A stretch of 10,200 bases of DNA, taken from NCBI GenBank assembly GCA_041288195.1, contig JBGGME010000131.1:1-10200 (forward strand), given 5' to 3'. The notes under the pieces were generated by a model, which ran no database searches, had not been told where the DNA came from, and saw only the letters and a program-made list of their open reading frames with translations. A program made the translations under genes and the position numbers. Shown here in pieces: positions 1-6,613 of this stretch; the stretch's first letter is position 1; each line of letters opens with the position of its first letter. The stretch is from AWTP1-13 sp041288195 (GTDB lineage: Bacteria; Pseudomonadota; Alphaproteobacteria; Rhizobiales; Hyphomicrobiaceae).

Positions 1-684
1 ATCATGAAGGTCAACATCGTCAGCTTCTTCGCCATGCCGATGCCGACCCAGCCGCTCGGCTGGTTCAAGAAGCCGGTGACCAGCGCCGCAGACATCAAGG
101 GCCTGAAATACCGCACGGTCGGTCTCGCGGCCGACCTGTTCCAGGCCATGGGTGCCGCGGTCGCGCAGCTTCCGGGCGGTGAAATCGTGCCGGCCATGGA
201 ACGCGGCGTGATCGACGCCTTCGAGTTCAACAACCCGACCTCGGATCGCCGCTTCGGCGCCCAGGACGTGGCCAAGAACTACATGATGGGCAGCCACCAC
301 CAGGCGACGGAATACTTCGAGATCATGTTCAACAAGGGCAAGTTCGACGCGCTGCCCGCCGAGCACAAGGCGATTCTGCAGTACGCCGCCGAGGCCGTCT
401 CCTCCGCCAACGAGTGGAAGGGCATGGACTACTACTCGAAGGACCTGCAGGAGCTGATCACGAAGGACAAGGTCAACGTCCTGCGCACGCCGAAAGACGT
501 GTTCGATGCCCAGATCAAGGCCTGGGACGGCCTGATCACCCAGCTTGCGGCCGACCCCTTCATGAAGAAGGTGATGGACTCGCAGAAGGCGTGGGTGCGG
601 CGCGTCGTCTACTACGGGATGTACAATTCCACCGACTACCGCGGCGCCTTCGATCATCACTTCCCGGGCGTGCTCAAGATCTGA
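1..684 (+). CDS. TRAP transporter substrate-binding protein (DctP-type), 5' truncated by window edge
   Basis: This is the periplasmic receptor of a tripartite ATP-independent periplasmic (TRAP) transporter, which captures a solute, usually an organic acid, and hands it to the DctQ/DctM membrane pair. The open frame runs in from the window edge, so the ATG at 4 is probably internal; 227 codons are visible against roughly 330-370 in the family, and the signal peptide and first lobe are missing. Counting that ATG as 1, the run GWFKKPVTSAADIKGLKYR (19-37) is the family hallmark, and R37 matches the arginine that binds the ligand carboxylate in characterised TRAP receptors. GGEIVPAMERGVIDAFEF (58-75) is the second conserved block. 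The aromatic-rich middle and the spacing look most like the mannitol/chloroaromatic-type (FcbT1-like) or 2-oxo-acid receptors, but the ligand is not determinable. It lies 117 bases before the DctQ-type gene, with a stable hairpin between them. Confidence 0.9.
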   Translation: MMKVNIVSFFAMPMPTQPLGWFKKPVTSAADIKGLKYRTVGLAADLFQAMGAAVAQLPGGEIVPAMERGVIDAFEFNNPTSDRRFGAQDVAKNYMMGSHHQATEYFEIMFNKGKFDALPAEHKAILQYAAEAVSSANEWKGMDYYSKDLQELITKDKVNVLRTPKDVFDAQIKAWDGLITQLAADPFMKKVMDSQKAWVRRVVYYGMYNSTDYRGAFDHHFPGVLKI

Positions 685-723
685 TCTCGCTCTGCGGCAG
701 TCCGGTGCCGATGCAGATGGGAG

Positions 724-749
724 AGGGCGGCGTGGGTTGACGCCGCCCT
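724..749 (+). terminator. Intercistronic hairpin between TRAP receptor and membrane-subunit genes
   Basis: A perfect 10-base-pair inverted repeat (AGGGCGGCGT / ACGCCGCCCT, 724-733 and 740-749) encloses a six-base loop, 40 bases after the receptor stop codon. Only a short CCTTTG follows, so a full rho-independent stop is unlikely. Hairpins in this position commonly act as partial terminators or block 3' exonucleases, so that the abundant binding-protein mRNA outnumbers the membrane-subunit mRNA. That role is inferred; the hairpin itself is seen directly. Confidence 0.55.
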
Positions 750-772
750 GCCTTTGAATGGGGGACAAGATA

Positions 773-805
773 ATGCGCCGCAAGCCGCGGGTCCGTTCAG
801 CATGA
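773..805 (+). CDS. Possible 10-codon leader ORF coupled to the DctQ-type start
   Basis: An ATG at 773 is preceded by a GGGGGA Shine-Dalgarno-like sequence (760-765) with a seven-base spacer. It opens a frame for the very basic peptide MRRKPRVRSA. Its TGA (803-805) overlaps the probable DctQ ATG (802-804) as ATGA, the same coupling seen twice more in this operon. The DctQ ATG has no convincing ribosome binding site of its own, so ribosomes finishing this mini-ORF could restart there. It may equally be chance. No similarity to a known peptide is claimed. Confidence 0.25.
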   Translation: MRRKPRVRSA

Positions 806-1416
806 CCAAATTTCTGTTCTTCATCGACTCGCTCAGCACCTGGGTCGGCAAGGCGTTCGCCTGGCTCATCCTCGTGCTGACGCTCGGCATCAGCTACGAG
901 GTGTTGGTGCGCTACGCCCTGCGCGCGCCGACCACCTGGGCCTTCGACATGAGCTACATCATGTACGGGTCCATGTTCTTGATGGCGGGTGCCTACGCGC
1001 TGTCGCGCAACGGGCATGTGCGCGCAGACGTGGTCTATCGCCTGTGGAAGCCGCGCACCCAGGCCATGATGGACCTGGTGCTCTACTTTCTATTCTTCCT
1101 TCCGGCAGTGGCCGCCTGGATCTACGCGGGCTGGGCCTACGCGAAGTTCTCGATCCAGTTCCGCGAGGTCAGCATCTTCAGCCCCGCGGGCGTTCCCGTA
1201 TTCCCCCTCAAGGCTTTGATCCCTGCGACCGGCGTGTTGCTGCTGTTGCAGGGCATCGCCGAGATCATCCGCTGCGTCATCTGCATCCGTGAGGGTGCCT
1301 GGCCGCAGCGCCTGCACGACGTGGAGGAGACCGAGAGCCTGATCATCAAGGAGCACATGCAGAAGCAGGCGGAAGACGTTCGCGTCGAGCCGGGCCACAA
1401 GGGGACTGGGGTATGA
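802..1416 (+). CDS. TRAP transporter small permease subunit (DctQ-type)
   Basis: This is the small integral-membrane subunit of the TRAP transporter, which pairs with the large subunit in the inner membrane. The protein is 204 aa from the ATG at 802 and shows four hydrophobic segments, roughly residues 18-37, 48-68, 91-111 and 137-160. The family motif PTTWAFDMSYIMYG follows R41, and the conserved NGHVRADVVYRLW sits at 70-82. A charged C-terminal tail of about 40 residues follows the last helix, longer than in minimal DctQ proteins and usual for mannitol/chloroaromatic-type TRAP systems. An in-frame TTG at 754 would add 16 residues, but conserved hydrophobic sequence starts right after the ATG at 802 and nothing before the TTG resembles a ribosome site. 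The stop overlaps the next ATG (ATGA, 1413-1416), implying translational coupling to the large subunit. Confidence 0.88.
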   Translation: MTKFLFFIDSLSTWVGKAFAWLILVLTLGISYEVLVRYALRAPTTWAFDMSYIMYGSMFLMAGAYALSRNGHVRADVVYRLWKPRTQAMMDLVLYFLFFLPAVAAWIYAGWAYAKFSIQFREVSIFSPAGVPVFPLKALIPATGVLLLLQGIAEIIRCVICIREGAWPQRLHDVEETESLIIKEHMQKQAEDVRVEPGHKGTGV

Positions 1417-2762
1417 CGGATCCTCAAATTGGCATGCTGATGCTGGGGCTGTTCATCTTCATCATCATGCTCGGCTTCCCGATCGCCTTCACGCTCGTCG
1501 CGATGGGCGTCGGGTTCGGCTACTACGCCTACTACACGCCCGGGCAGGAGTTTTTCGCCAATCGGGTCTTCACGCTGCTGGTGCAGAAGACGTTCGAGGT
1601 CACATCCAGCGATACACTCGTGGCCGTGCCGTTATTCCTCTTCATGGGCTATCTGATCGAGCGAGCAAACGTCCTCGACCGATTGTTCTACTCGCTCCAG
1701 CTCTCCATGAAGAACGTGCCCGGTGCGCTCGCGGTCGCCACGCTGCTCACGTGCGCGATGTTCGCCACCGCCACCGGCATCGTCGGCGCCGTGGTGACGC
1801 TCATGGGCCTGCTCGCGCTGCCGGCCATGCTGCGGGCCGGGTACGACGTCAAGCTGTCCACGGGCGTGGTCTGCGCCGGCGGGTGCCTCGGCATCCTGAT
1901 TCCGCCGAGCATCCTGCTGATCGTCTATGCGGCGACCGCCGGCGTCTCCGCCGTGAAGCTCTACGCGGCGGCGTTCTTCCCGGGCTTCCTGCTGGCGGGG
2001 CTCTATGTCGTTTACGTCATCGTGCGTGCGGTGATCAATCCCGCGCTGGCGCCGAAGCTGCCGCCCGAGGAGACCAATGTGCCCTTCGGCAAGGTGCTGT
2101 GGGCGCTGGCGACATCGTTCCTGCCGCTCGCCTTGCTGATCGTGTCGGTGCTAGGCGCCATTCTGTTCGGACTGGCCACGCCTTCGGAGGCGGCCGGCGC
2201 AGGCGCACTGATGGCCATCGTGCTGGCGGCGGCATATCGCTCGCTCAACTTCCGGATGCTGCAGGAGTCGGTCTATCTGACGGCTCGCGCGACGGCGATG
2301 GTGTGCTACCTGTTCATCGGCTCATGGACATTCTCATCGGTGTTCGCCCTGCTCGGCGGGCAGTCGGTGGTCGAGCAGTTCTTCCTGTCGATGAACCTGA
2401 CACCGGTCCAGTTCCTGCTGCTGACCCAGACGATCATCTTCCTGCTCGGCTGGCCGCTGGAGTGGACGGAGATCATCATCATCTTCGTGCCGATCTTTCT
2501 GCCGCTGCTCGACGATTTCGGCATCGATCCGATCTTCTTCGGCATCCTGGTCGCCCTCAATACCCAGACCGCCTTCAACACCCCGCCGGTGGCGATGGCA
2601 GCCTTCTATCTGAAGGGGGTGGCGCCGCCGCAGGTGAAGCTCACGGACATCTTCAGCGGGGCGTTGCCGTTCGTGGGCCTGGTGTTCATCACCATGGCGC
2701 TGGTCTACATCTTCCCGGAGATCGCTCTGTGGCTGCCGGACTACCTCTACAAGCCGCGATGA
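1413..2762 (+). CDS. TRAP transporter large permease subunit (DctM-type)
   Basis: This is the large, transport-conducting subunit of the TRAP system, which uses an ion gradient to move the solute delivered by the receptor across the inner membrane. At 449 aa it is slightly longer than the typical 425-430, and it is hydrophobic throughout, consistent with about a dozen helices. Recognisable blocks are VPLFLFMGYLIERANVLDR (72-90), the glycine/threonine-rich stretch around 118-140, GCLGILIPPS (157-166), and the C-terminal repeat-like block NTQTAFNTPPVA (383-394) followed by a lysine-glycine turn. The two PP-containing re-entrant loops match the pseudo-symmetric halves of the family. It starts in ATGA overlap with the DctQ-type gene and ends 34 bases before amidase 1, so it belongs to the same transcript. 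Solute specificity cannot be told from this subunit. Confidence 0.93.
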   Translation: MTDPQIGMLMLGLFIFIIMLGFPIAFTLVAMGVGFGYYAYYTPGQEFFANRVFTLLVQKTFEVTSSDTLVAVPLFLFMGYLIERANVLDRLFYSLQLSMKNVPGALAVATLLTCAMFATATGIVGAVVTLMGLLALPAMLRAGYDVKLSTGVVCAGGCLGILIPPSILLIVYAATAGVSAVKLYAAAFFPGFLLAGLYVVYVIVRAVINPALAPKLPPEETNVPFGKVLWALATSFLPLALLIVSVLGAILFGLATPSEAAGAGALMAIVLAAAYRSLNFRMLQESVYLTARATAMVCYLFIGSWTFSSVFALLGGQSVVEQFFLSMNLTPVQFLLLTQTIIFLLGWPLEWTEIIIIFVPIFLPLLDDFGIDPIFFGILVALNTQTAFNTPPVAMAAFYLKGVAPPQVKLTDIFSGALPFVGLVFITMALVYIFPEIALWLPDYLYKPR

Positions 2763-2776
2763 AGCAGGCCTGCTTC
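2761..2776. repeat. Perfect 16-bp palindrome at the DctM/amidase junction
   Basis: GAAGCAGGCCTGCTTC is its own reverse complement. It overlaps the last two bases of the DctM stop codon and lies just before the ribosome site of amidase 1 (GAGGG, 2783-2787). In RNA it can fold as a six-pair stem with a GGCC loop. In DNA it has the symmetry of a dimeric-regulator operator. Either role is an inference; a single perfect 16-mer palindrome is uncommon but not impossible by chance in GC-rich DNA. Confidence 0.4.
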
Positions 2777-2796
2777 CTGCCCGAGGGTTGCCACGC

Positions 2797-4209
2797 ATGA
2801 GCCTGTGTGCGCTCACCCTGTCCGATGCGGCCGCCGACATACGCGAGGGCCGCATCACGTCGGTCGAACTGGTCGGCGCGTGCCTCGAGCGCATCGCGGA
2901 GGTCGACGGGCAGGTCCAGGCGTGGACGTTCCTCGACCGCGACTACGCCATGCGGCAGGCCGAAGCCGCCGACGACCATCGCCGGCACGGCAGGGCGCTC
3001 GGCCCGCTGCACGGGGTGCCGATCGGCATCAAGGACATCTTCGACACCGGCGACATGCCGACCGAATTCGGCTCGGCCCTGTGGGCAGGCCGCACGCCGC
3101 GGCGGGATGCGGCTGCAGTGGCCCGGCTGCGCGCGGCCGGCGCCGTGATCATGGGCAAGACGGTCACCACCGAGTATGCTTATTTCCATCCGGGCAAGAC
3201 CCGCAATCCGCACGACCCCGAGCGCACGCCGGGCGGCTCCTCGAGCGGCTCGGCCGCGGCCGTGGCGGCGCACATGGTGCCCGGCGCCATCGGCTCGCAG
3301 ACCAACGGCTCGGTGATCCGACCCGCCGCGTTCTGCGGGGTCGTGGGCCTCAAGCCGACGCACGGGCTGATCCCGCGCAGCGGTGCGCTGCTGCTCTCGC
3401 GCGCGCTCGACCATGTCGGCGTCTTTGCGCGCACGGTCGCGGACGCGGCGCTGCTGGCCGAGACGCTCGCGGGCTTCGACGATGAGGACCCCGATACGCG
3501 GCCGATCGCGCGCCCACCGCTTGCCGCCGTGGCGGCAAGTGAGCCGCCATTGCCGCCGCGCTTCGCCTTCGTTCGCTCGCCGGCCTGGACGCACGTCGAG
3601 CCGGCGACAGCGGCAGCCTTCGAGGAGCTGGTCGGCGTGCTCGGCGAGGCGGCAAACACCGTAGAGCTCGGGCCGAGCTTCGAGCGCGCCATCGAGCTGC
3701 ACGGCATCGTCATGGCGGTCGAGATGGCTCACAATCTGCATCGCGATTTCGAGAAGGGCGCAGACAAGCTGAGCCCGGTGCTGCGCCGGCTCATCGAGCG
3801 CGGCCGCGCGTGCCCTGCCATCGATTATACGCGGGCCCTGGCCGCTACCGGCCCGCTCAACGCGGCGCTCGACCAGATCTTCGAAGAGTACGACGCAATC
3901 CTCACCCCAGCCACGCCCGGCGAGGCGCCGCGCGGCCTCGACAGCACGGGCAACCCGGCGCTCTGCACCACGTGGACCTACCTCGGCACCCCCGCCGTGA
4001 CGCTGCCCCTGATGCAGGGGGAGCACGGGATGCCGCTCGGGGTGCAGCTCGTCGGTCGACGCGGCAACGATGCGCGGCTCCTGCGCACGGCGAACTGGCT
4101 GGTCAAATCCCTCGAGAGCGGCGGACGTCGCCGCGGCCGCACATCCACTGCTGCCACCGCCGCCACGAAGGGCACTGCGCGACGCGCCAGGAAGAGGACT
4201 GCCTCATGA
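2797..4209 (+). CDS. Amidase signature family hydrolase 1
   Basis: This is a cytoplasmic amide hydrolase of the amidase signature (AS) superfamily, related to GatA but probably stand-alone since no gatB or gatC is nearby. Start at ATG 2797 is chosen for its GAGGG (2783-2787) nine bases upstream; a TTG at 2788 is less likely. It encodes 470 aa, normal for the family. The Ser-cisSer-Lys triad is present: K79 in GVPIGIKDIF, cis-serine S148 in TPGGSSSGSAAAVA, and nucleophile S172 in SQTNGSVIRPAAFCG. The usual GGS before the nucleophile is NGS here, an oxyanion-loop variation. After the conserved end (WLVKSLES) comes a 29-residue tail (442-470) rich in Arg, Lys, Thr and Ala with ten basic and no acidic residues. 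It is clearly paralogous to the amidase at 4369. Placement behind the TRAP genes suggests it cleaves an imported amide; the true substrate is unknown. Confidence 0.9.
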   Translation: MSLCALTLSDAAADIREGRITSVELVGACLERIAEVDGQVQAWTFLDRDYAMRQAEAADDHRRHGRALGPLHGVPIGIKDIFDTGDMPTEFGSALWAGRTPRRDAAAVARLRAAGAVIMGKTVTTEYAYFHPGKTRNPHDPERTPGGSSSGSAAAVAAHMVPGAIGSQTNGSVIRPAAFCGVVGLKPTHGLIPRSGALLLSRALDHVGVFARTVADAALLAETLAGFDDEDPDTRPIARPPLAAVAASEPPLPPRFAFVRSPAWTHVEPATAAAFEELVGVLGEAANTVELGPSFERAIELHGIVMAVEMAHNLHRDFEKGADKLSPVLRRLIERGRACPAIDYTRALAATGPLNAALDQIFEEYDAILTPATPGEAPRGLDSTGNPALCTTWTYLGTPAVTLPLMQGEHGMPLGVQLVGRRGNDARLLRTANWLVKSLESGGRRRGRTSTAATAATKGTARRARKRTAS

Positions 4210-4385
4210 CGAATCTCGTGACCGGCATCATCGGCATCGCCGCGGTGAGCATCTTTCTCGGCATTCTGCTGTGGTGGATCAAGGCCTTGCCGCTGATCAT
4301 CATCGTGGCGGTGACGCTCCTGCTGTTGATCATCGACTTCGTGCAGACGCTGCGCACAGGCAACAACGATGGCGCCAAGAGCTAG
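4206..4385 (+). CDS. Small two-helix membrane protein, unrecognised
   Basis: A 59-aa frame begins at ATG 4206, overlapping the amidase 1 stop as ATGA, and ends at TAG 4383-4385, 17 bases inside amidase 2. The protein is almost entirely two hydrophobic segments, about residues 4-24 (ending LLWWIK) and 28-46 (ALPLIIIVAVTLLLLIIDF), followed by a short polar tail TLRTGNNDGAKS. There is no signal-peptidase site, so a small hairpin-like inner-membrane protein is likely. I do not recognise a family. Translational coupling on both sides, hydrophobic codons in the right frame and a start consistent with the operon style argue that it is real rather than a spacer. Possible roles, all inferred, are an accessory subunit of the TRAP complex or a membrane anchor for the amidases. 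Confidence 0.75.
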   Translation: MTNLVTGIIGIAAVSIFLGILLWWIKALPLIIIVAVTLLLLIIDFVQTLRTGNNDGAKS

Positions 4386-5847
4386 CGCGGTCGCCGCCGA
4401 CCTTGCGTCCCTCACCGCTACCGAGGCCGGTCAGCGCATCGCCGCCGGCGATGTCAGCTCGGAGGAGCTGGTCGGCGCGTGCCTGGCGCGGATCGACGAG
4501 CTCGAGCCGCAGATCGGCGCCTGGACCTTCCTCGATCGCGAGCATGCGCTGGCGCAGGCACGGGCCGCCGATGCAGCGCGCAAGGCGGGCAAGGGCGTGG
4601 GCCCGCTCAACGGGCTTCCCGTCGGCGTCAAGGACATCATCGACACCGCCGACATGCCGACCGAGCACGGCTGCCCGGTATTCAAGGGGCGGCGTCCGCT
4701 CGAGGATGCCGCGTGCGTCACGGCGCTGCGGCGCGCGGGCGCCGTCGTCCTCGGCAAGACCGTGACGACGGAGCTCGCAGCCCACAATCCCGCGGGCACG
4801 CGCAATCCCCACAACGTCGAGCACACGCCCGGCGGCTCCTCCTCGGGCTCGGCTGCGGCTGTCGCCTGCGGCATGGTGCCGGCGGCGCTCGGCACGCAGA
4901 CCGGGGGCTCCGTCATCCGCCCGTCCGCCTTCTGCGGCGTCTATGGGTTCAAGCCGACGTTCGGGATGATCCCCCGCACCGGCGTGCTGACGCACGCGCA
5001 CTCGCTCGACACGATCGGCGTCATGGGCCGGTCGGTGGAGGACGTAGCCCTCCTTGCCGACGCGCTGCAGGCCTACGACGAGGGCGATCCCGCGAGCCTG
5101 ACGACGAGCCGCCCGCGCCTCTTCGCCGCCGCCACCGAGGACTGGCCGCTGGCGCCGCTGTTCGCGTTCGTGAAGACGCACGCCTGGGGGGATTGCGACC
5201 CGGCCACGCACGAGGCCTTCGGCGAGCTCGCCGAGAGCCTTGGCGGGCAGGTCGCGGAGATCTCGCTCGACCACACCACCGAGCGTGGCGGCGCGTCCGC
5301 GCAGACCGTGCAGCGCGTGGAGGCCGCCTTCCATTTCGGTCCCCTGCTCGACCGCGCCCCGCACATGATCAGCAAGGCGATGACGGCACAGATCGAGGAC
5401 GGCCGCCGTACGTCCGCGGTCGACTACGTGGCCGCGTTCAACGCGCGCGAGACCTTCTGGGCGGGCATCGAGGATGTCCTGATGCACCACGGCACGATCC
5501 TCACGCCCGCCGCGCTCGGGCCGGCGCCGAAGGGGCTCGGCTCCACCGGCAATGCCGTGCTCTGCCGGTTCTGGACCTACCTGGGCGTGCCCGCCGTCAC
5601 GCTGCCGCTCTTCGAGGCCGACGGCCTGCCCATGGGCGTGCAGCTCGTCGCCGGCCGCGGCGACGACGGCCGCCTGCTGCGCACGGCGCGCTGGCTCGTG
5701 AAGCACCTCGAGGCAAACGGCTCGCAGCTGACCGCGTCAGCCCCGCCGGCCCTCGGGCACGGCGAACCGCTTGGCCTGGGTGTCGTAGTCGGGATAGCCC
5801 AGGATCGTGCGCAGCTCCGGCGGCGGCAGCGCGCTCGACGCCTCTGA
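4369..5847 (+). CDS. Amidase signature family hydrolase 2
   Basis: This is a second AS-superfamily amide hydrolase, 492 aa as read, and clearly a tandem paralog of the amidase at 2797. The two share ELVGACL near the N-terminus, then AWTFLDR and the KTVTTE and TPGGSSSGSAAAVA blocks. Catalytic residues are K88 (GLPVGVKDII), cis-serine S157, and nucleophile S181 in the canonical TQTGGSVIRPSAFCG. The start at ATG 4369 overlaps the small membrane gene by 17 bases; the ribosome site is weak, so coupling is likely. The conserved amidase ends at about WLVKHLEANG. Residues 457-492 are encoded on the strand opposite the last codons of the convergent lyase gene and look like unselected antisense sequence (GIAQDRAQLRRRQRARRL), suggesting that an original stop was lost. 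Substrate unknown; divergence from amidase 1, especially in the middle third, suggests different specificity or sequential steps. Confidence 0.9.
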   Translation: MAPRASAVAADLASLTATEAGQRIAAGDVSSEELVGACLARIDELEPQIGAWTFLDREHALAQARAADAARKAGKGVGPLNGLPVGVKDIIDTADMPTEHGCPVFKGRRPLEDAACVTALRRAGAVVLGKTVTTELAAHNPAGTRNPHNVEHTPGGSSSGSAAAVACGMVPAALGTQTGGSVIRPSAFCGVYGFKPTFGMIPRTGVLTHAHSLDTIGVMGRSVEDVALLADALQAYDEGDPASLTTSRPRLFAAATEDWPLAPLFAFVKTHAWGDCDPATHEAFGELAESLGGQVAEISLDHTTERGGASAQTVQRVEAAFHFGPLLDRAPHMISKAMTAQIEDGRRTSAVDYVAAFNARETFWAGIEDVLMHHGTILTPAALGPAPKGLGSTGNAVLCRFWTYLGVPAVTLPLFEADGLPMGVQLVAGRGDDGRLLRTARWLVKHLEANGSQLTASAPPALGHGEPLGLGVVVGIAQDRAQLRRRQRARRL

Positions 5848-6613
5848 TTCACCGGCGAGCAGGGCGGCGAGGCCGGCCTTCATGCCGGCGGTTGCGGGCG
5901 ACAGCATGCCCGTCGGGAAGGTGCCGATCTTGAAGCCGAGCTCGGCTGCCTGCTTCTGGGTCGGCGTTGCCCTCGGCGCGCCCGGCGACAGCACGACGAA
6001 GGAAGGCCGGCCGGCCGCCGCGGCGACCGCGCGCCGGATCTCCGCCTCGTCGGCGGGCGAGTCGAGGAACAGGATGTCGGCACCCTCCTCGACATACACC
6101 TGCGTGCGGGCCACGGCCTCGTCGATGCCCTGGGTCGGGCGGCAGTCGGTCCGCGCCAGGATGAGGATGCCCGACTCCTTGGCGGCCTCCACGGCGGCGC
6201 GGATCTTCATGCGCGCCTCCTCGCGCGGAATGCACGGCTTGCCAGCGGCCGACAGCTCGCGCGGGGGTGATCTTGTCCTCGATCAGGACGGCGGCGGCGC
6301 CGGCCCGGCCGTAGGCGCGGACGGTGCGCTGCACGTTCATGGCGTTGCCGTGCCCGTGATCGCCGTCGGCGAGCACCAGCGTCTGCGGCGCCGCACCGCG
6401 CACCATGTTGAAGGAGTCGAACATCTCCGCGAAGGAGACGAGGTCGAGATCGGGCCCGCCCAGCCGGCTGGCGGCGACGCAGGAGCCCGACAGGAACGCG
6501 GTCTCGAACCCTGTGCCGGCGGCGAGCTTGGCGCTGAGCCCGTCCCAGACGGCCGGCATCACGACGAAGCCGGGCTTGGCGAGGAGCGCGCGCAGTCGGT
6601 CTGGTGGTGTCAT
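5737..6613 (-). pseudogene. Isocitrate lyase/PEP mutase superfamily enzyme, frameshifted
   Basis: The superfamily cleaves or forms C-C or P-C bonds of small oxo-acids (2-methylisocitrate lyase, oxaloacetate decarboxylase, PEP mutase). The start is ATG at 6613 and the first ~117 residues are intact: SGSCVAASRLGGPDLDL (42-58), the Mg-binding D83-G-D85 in LADGDHGHGN, and E112 in LIEDKITP. The frame then slips at the five-G run 6263-6267. Removing one base restores TPRELSAAGKPCIPREEARM and joins the C-terminal half, which reads on to TGA at 5737-5739, giving about 291 aa, normal for the family. As sequenced, the first frame would run on to 5849 with nonsense sequence. The catalytic KKCGH of true isocitrate lyases is not seen, and DHGHGN resembles oxaloacetate-decarboxylase-like members. 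A sequencing error is as likely as a real lesion. It converges on amidase 2 and diverges from the ABC receptor gene. Confidence 0.88.

Noticed and set aside
754..801. TTG start at 754 giving a longer DctQ-type protein
   Set aside because: There is no ribosome site before it, and the added 16 residues are polar and unlike the family N-terminus, whereas ATG 802 leads straight into conserved sequence.
2689..4026. 445-codon open frame on the - strand opposite amidase 1
   Set aside because: Same reason: antisense shadow of a clear amidase, extending across the DctM stop with no domain.
4480..4560. Possible DNA-level repeat between the two amidase genes
   Set aside because: Shared stretches reflect protein homology of old paralogs; nucleotide identity is patchy, so there is no recent duplication or repeat element to annotate.
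4330..5706. 458-codon open frame on the - strand opposite amidase 2
   Set aside because: It mirrors the amidase reading frame, shows shadow-type composition (Arg, Gly, Ala, His), and has no recognisable motif or ribosome site.
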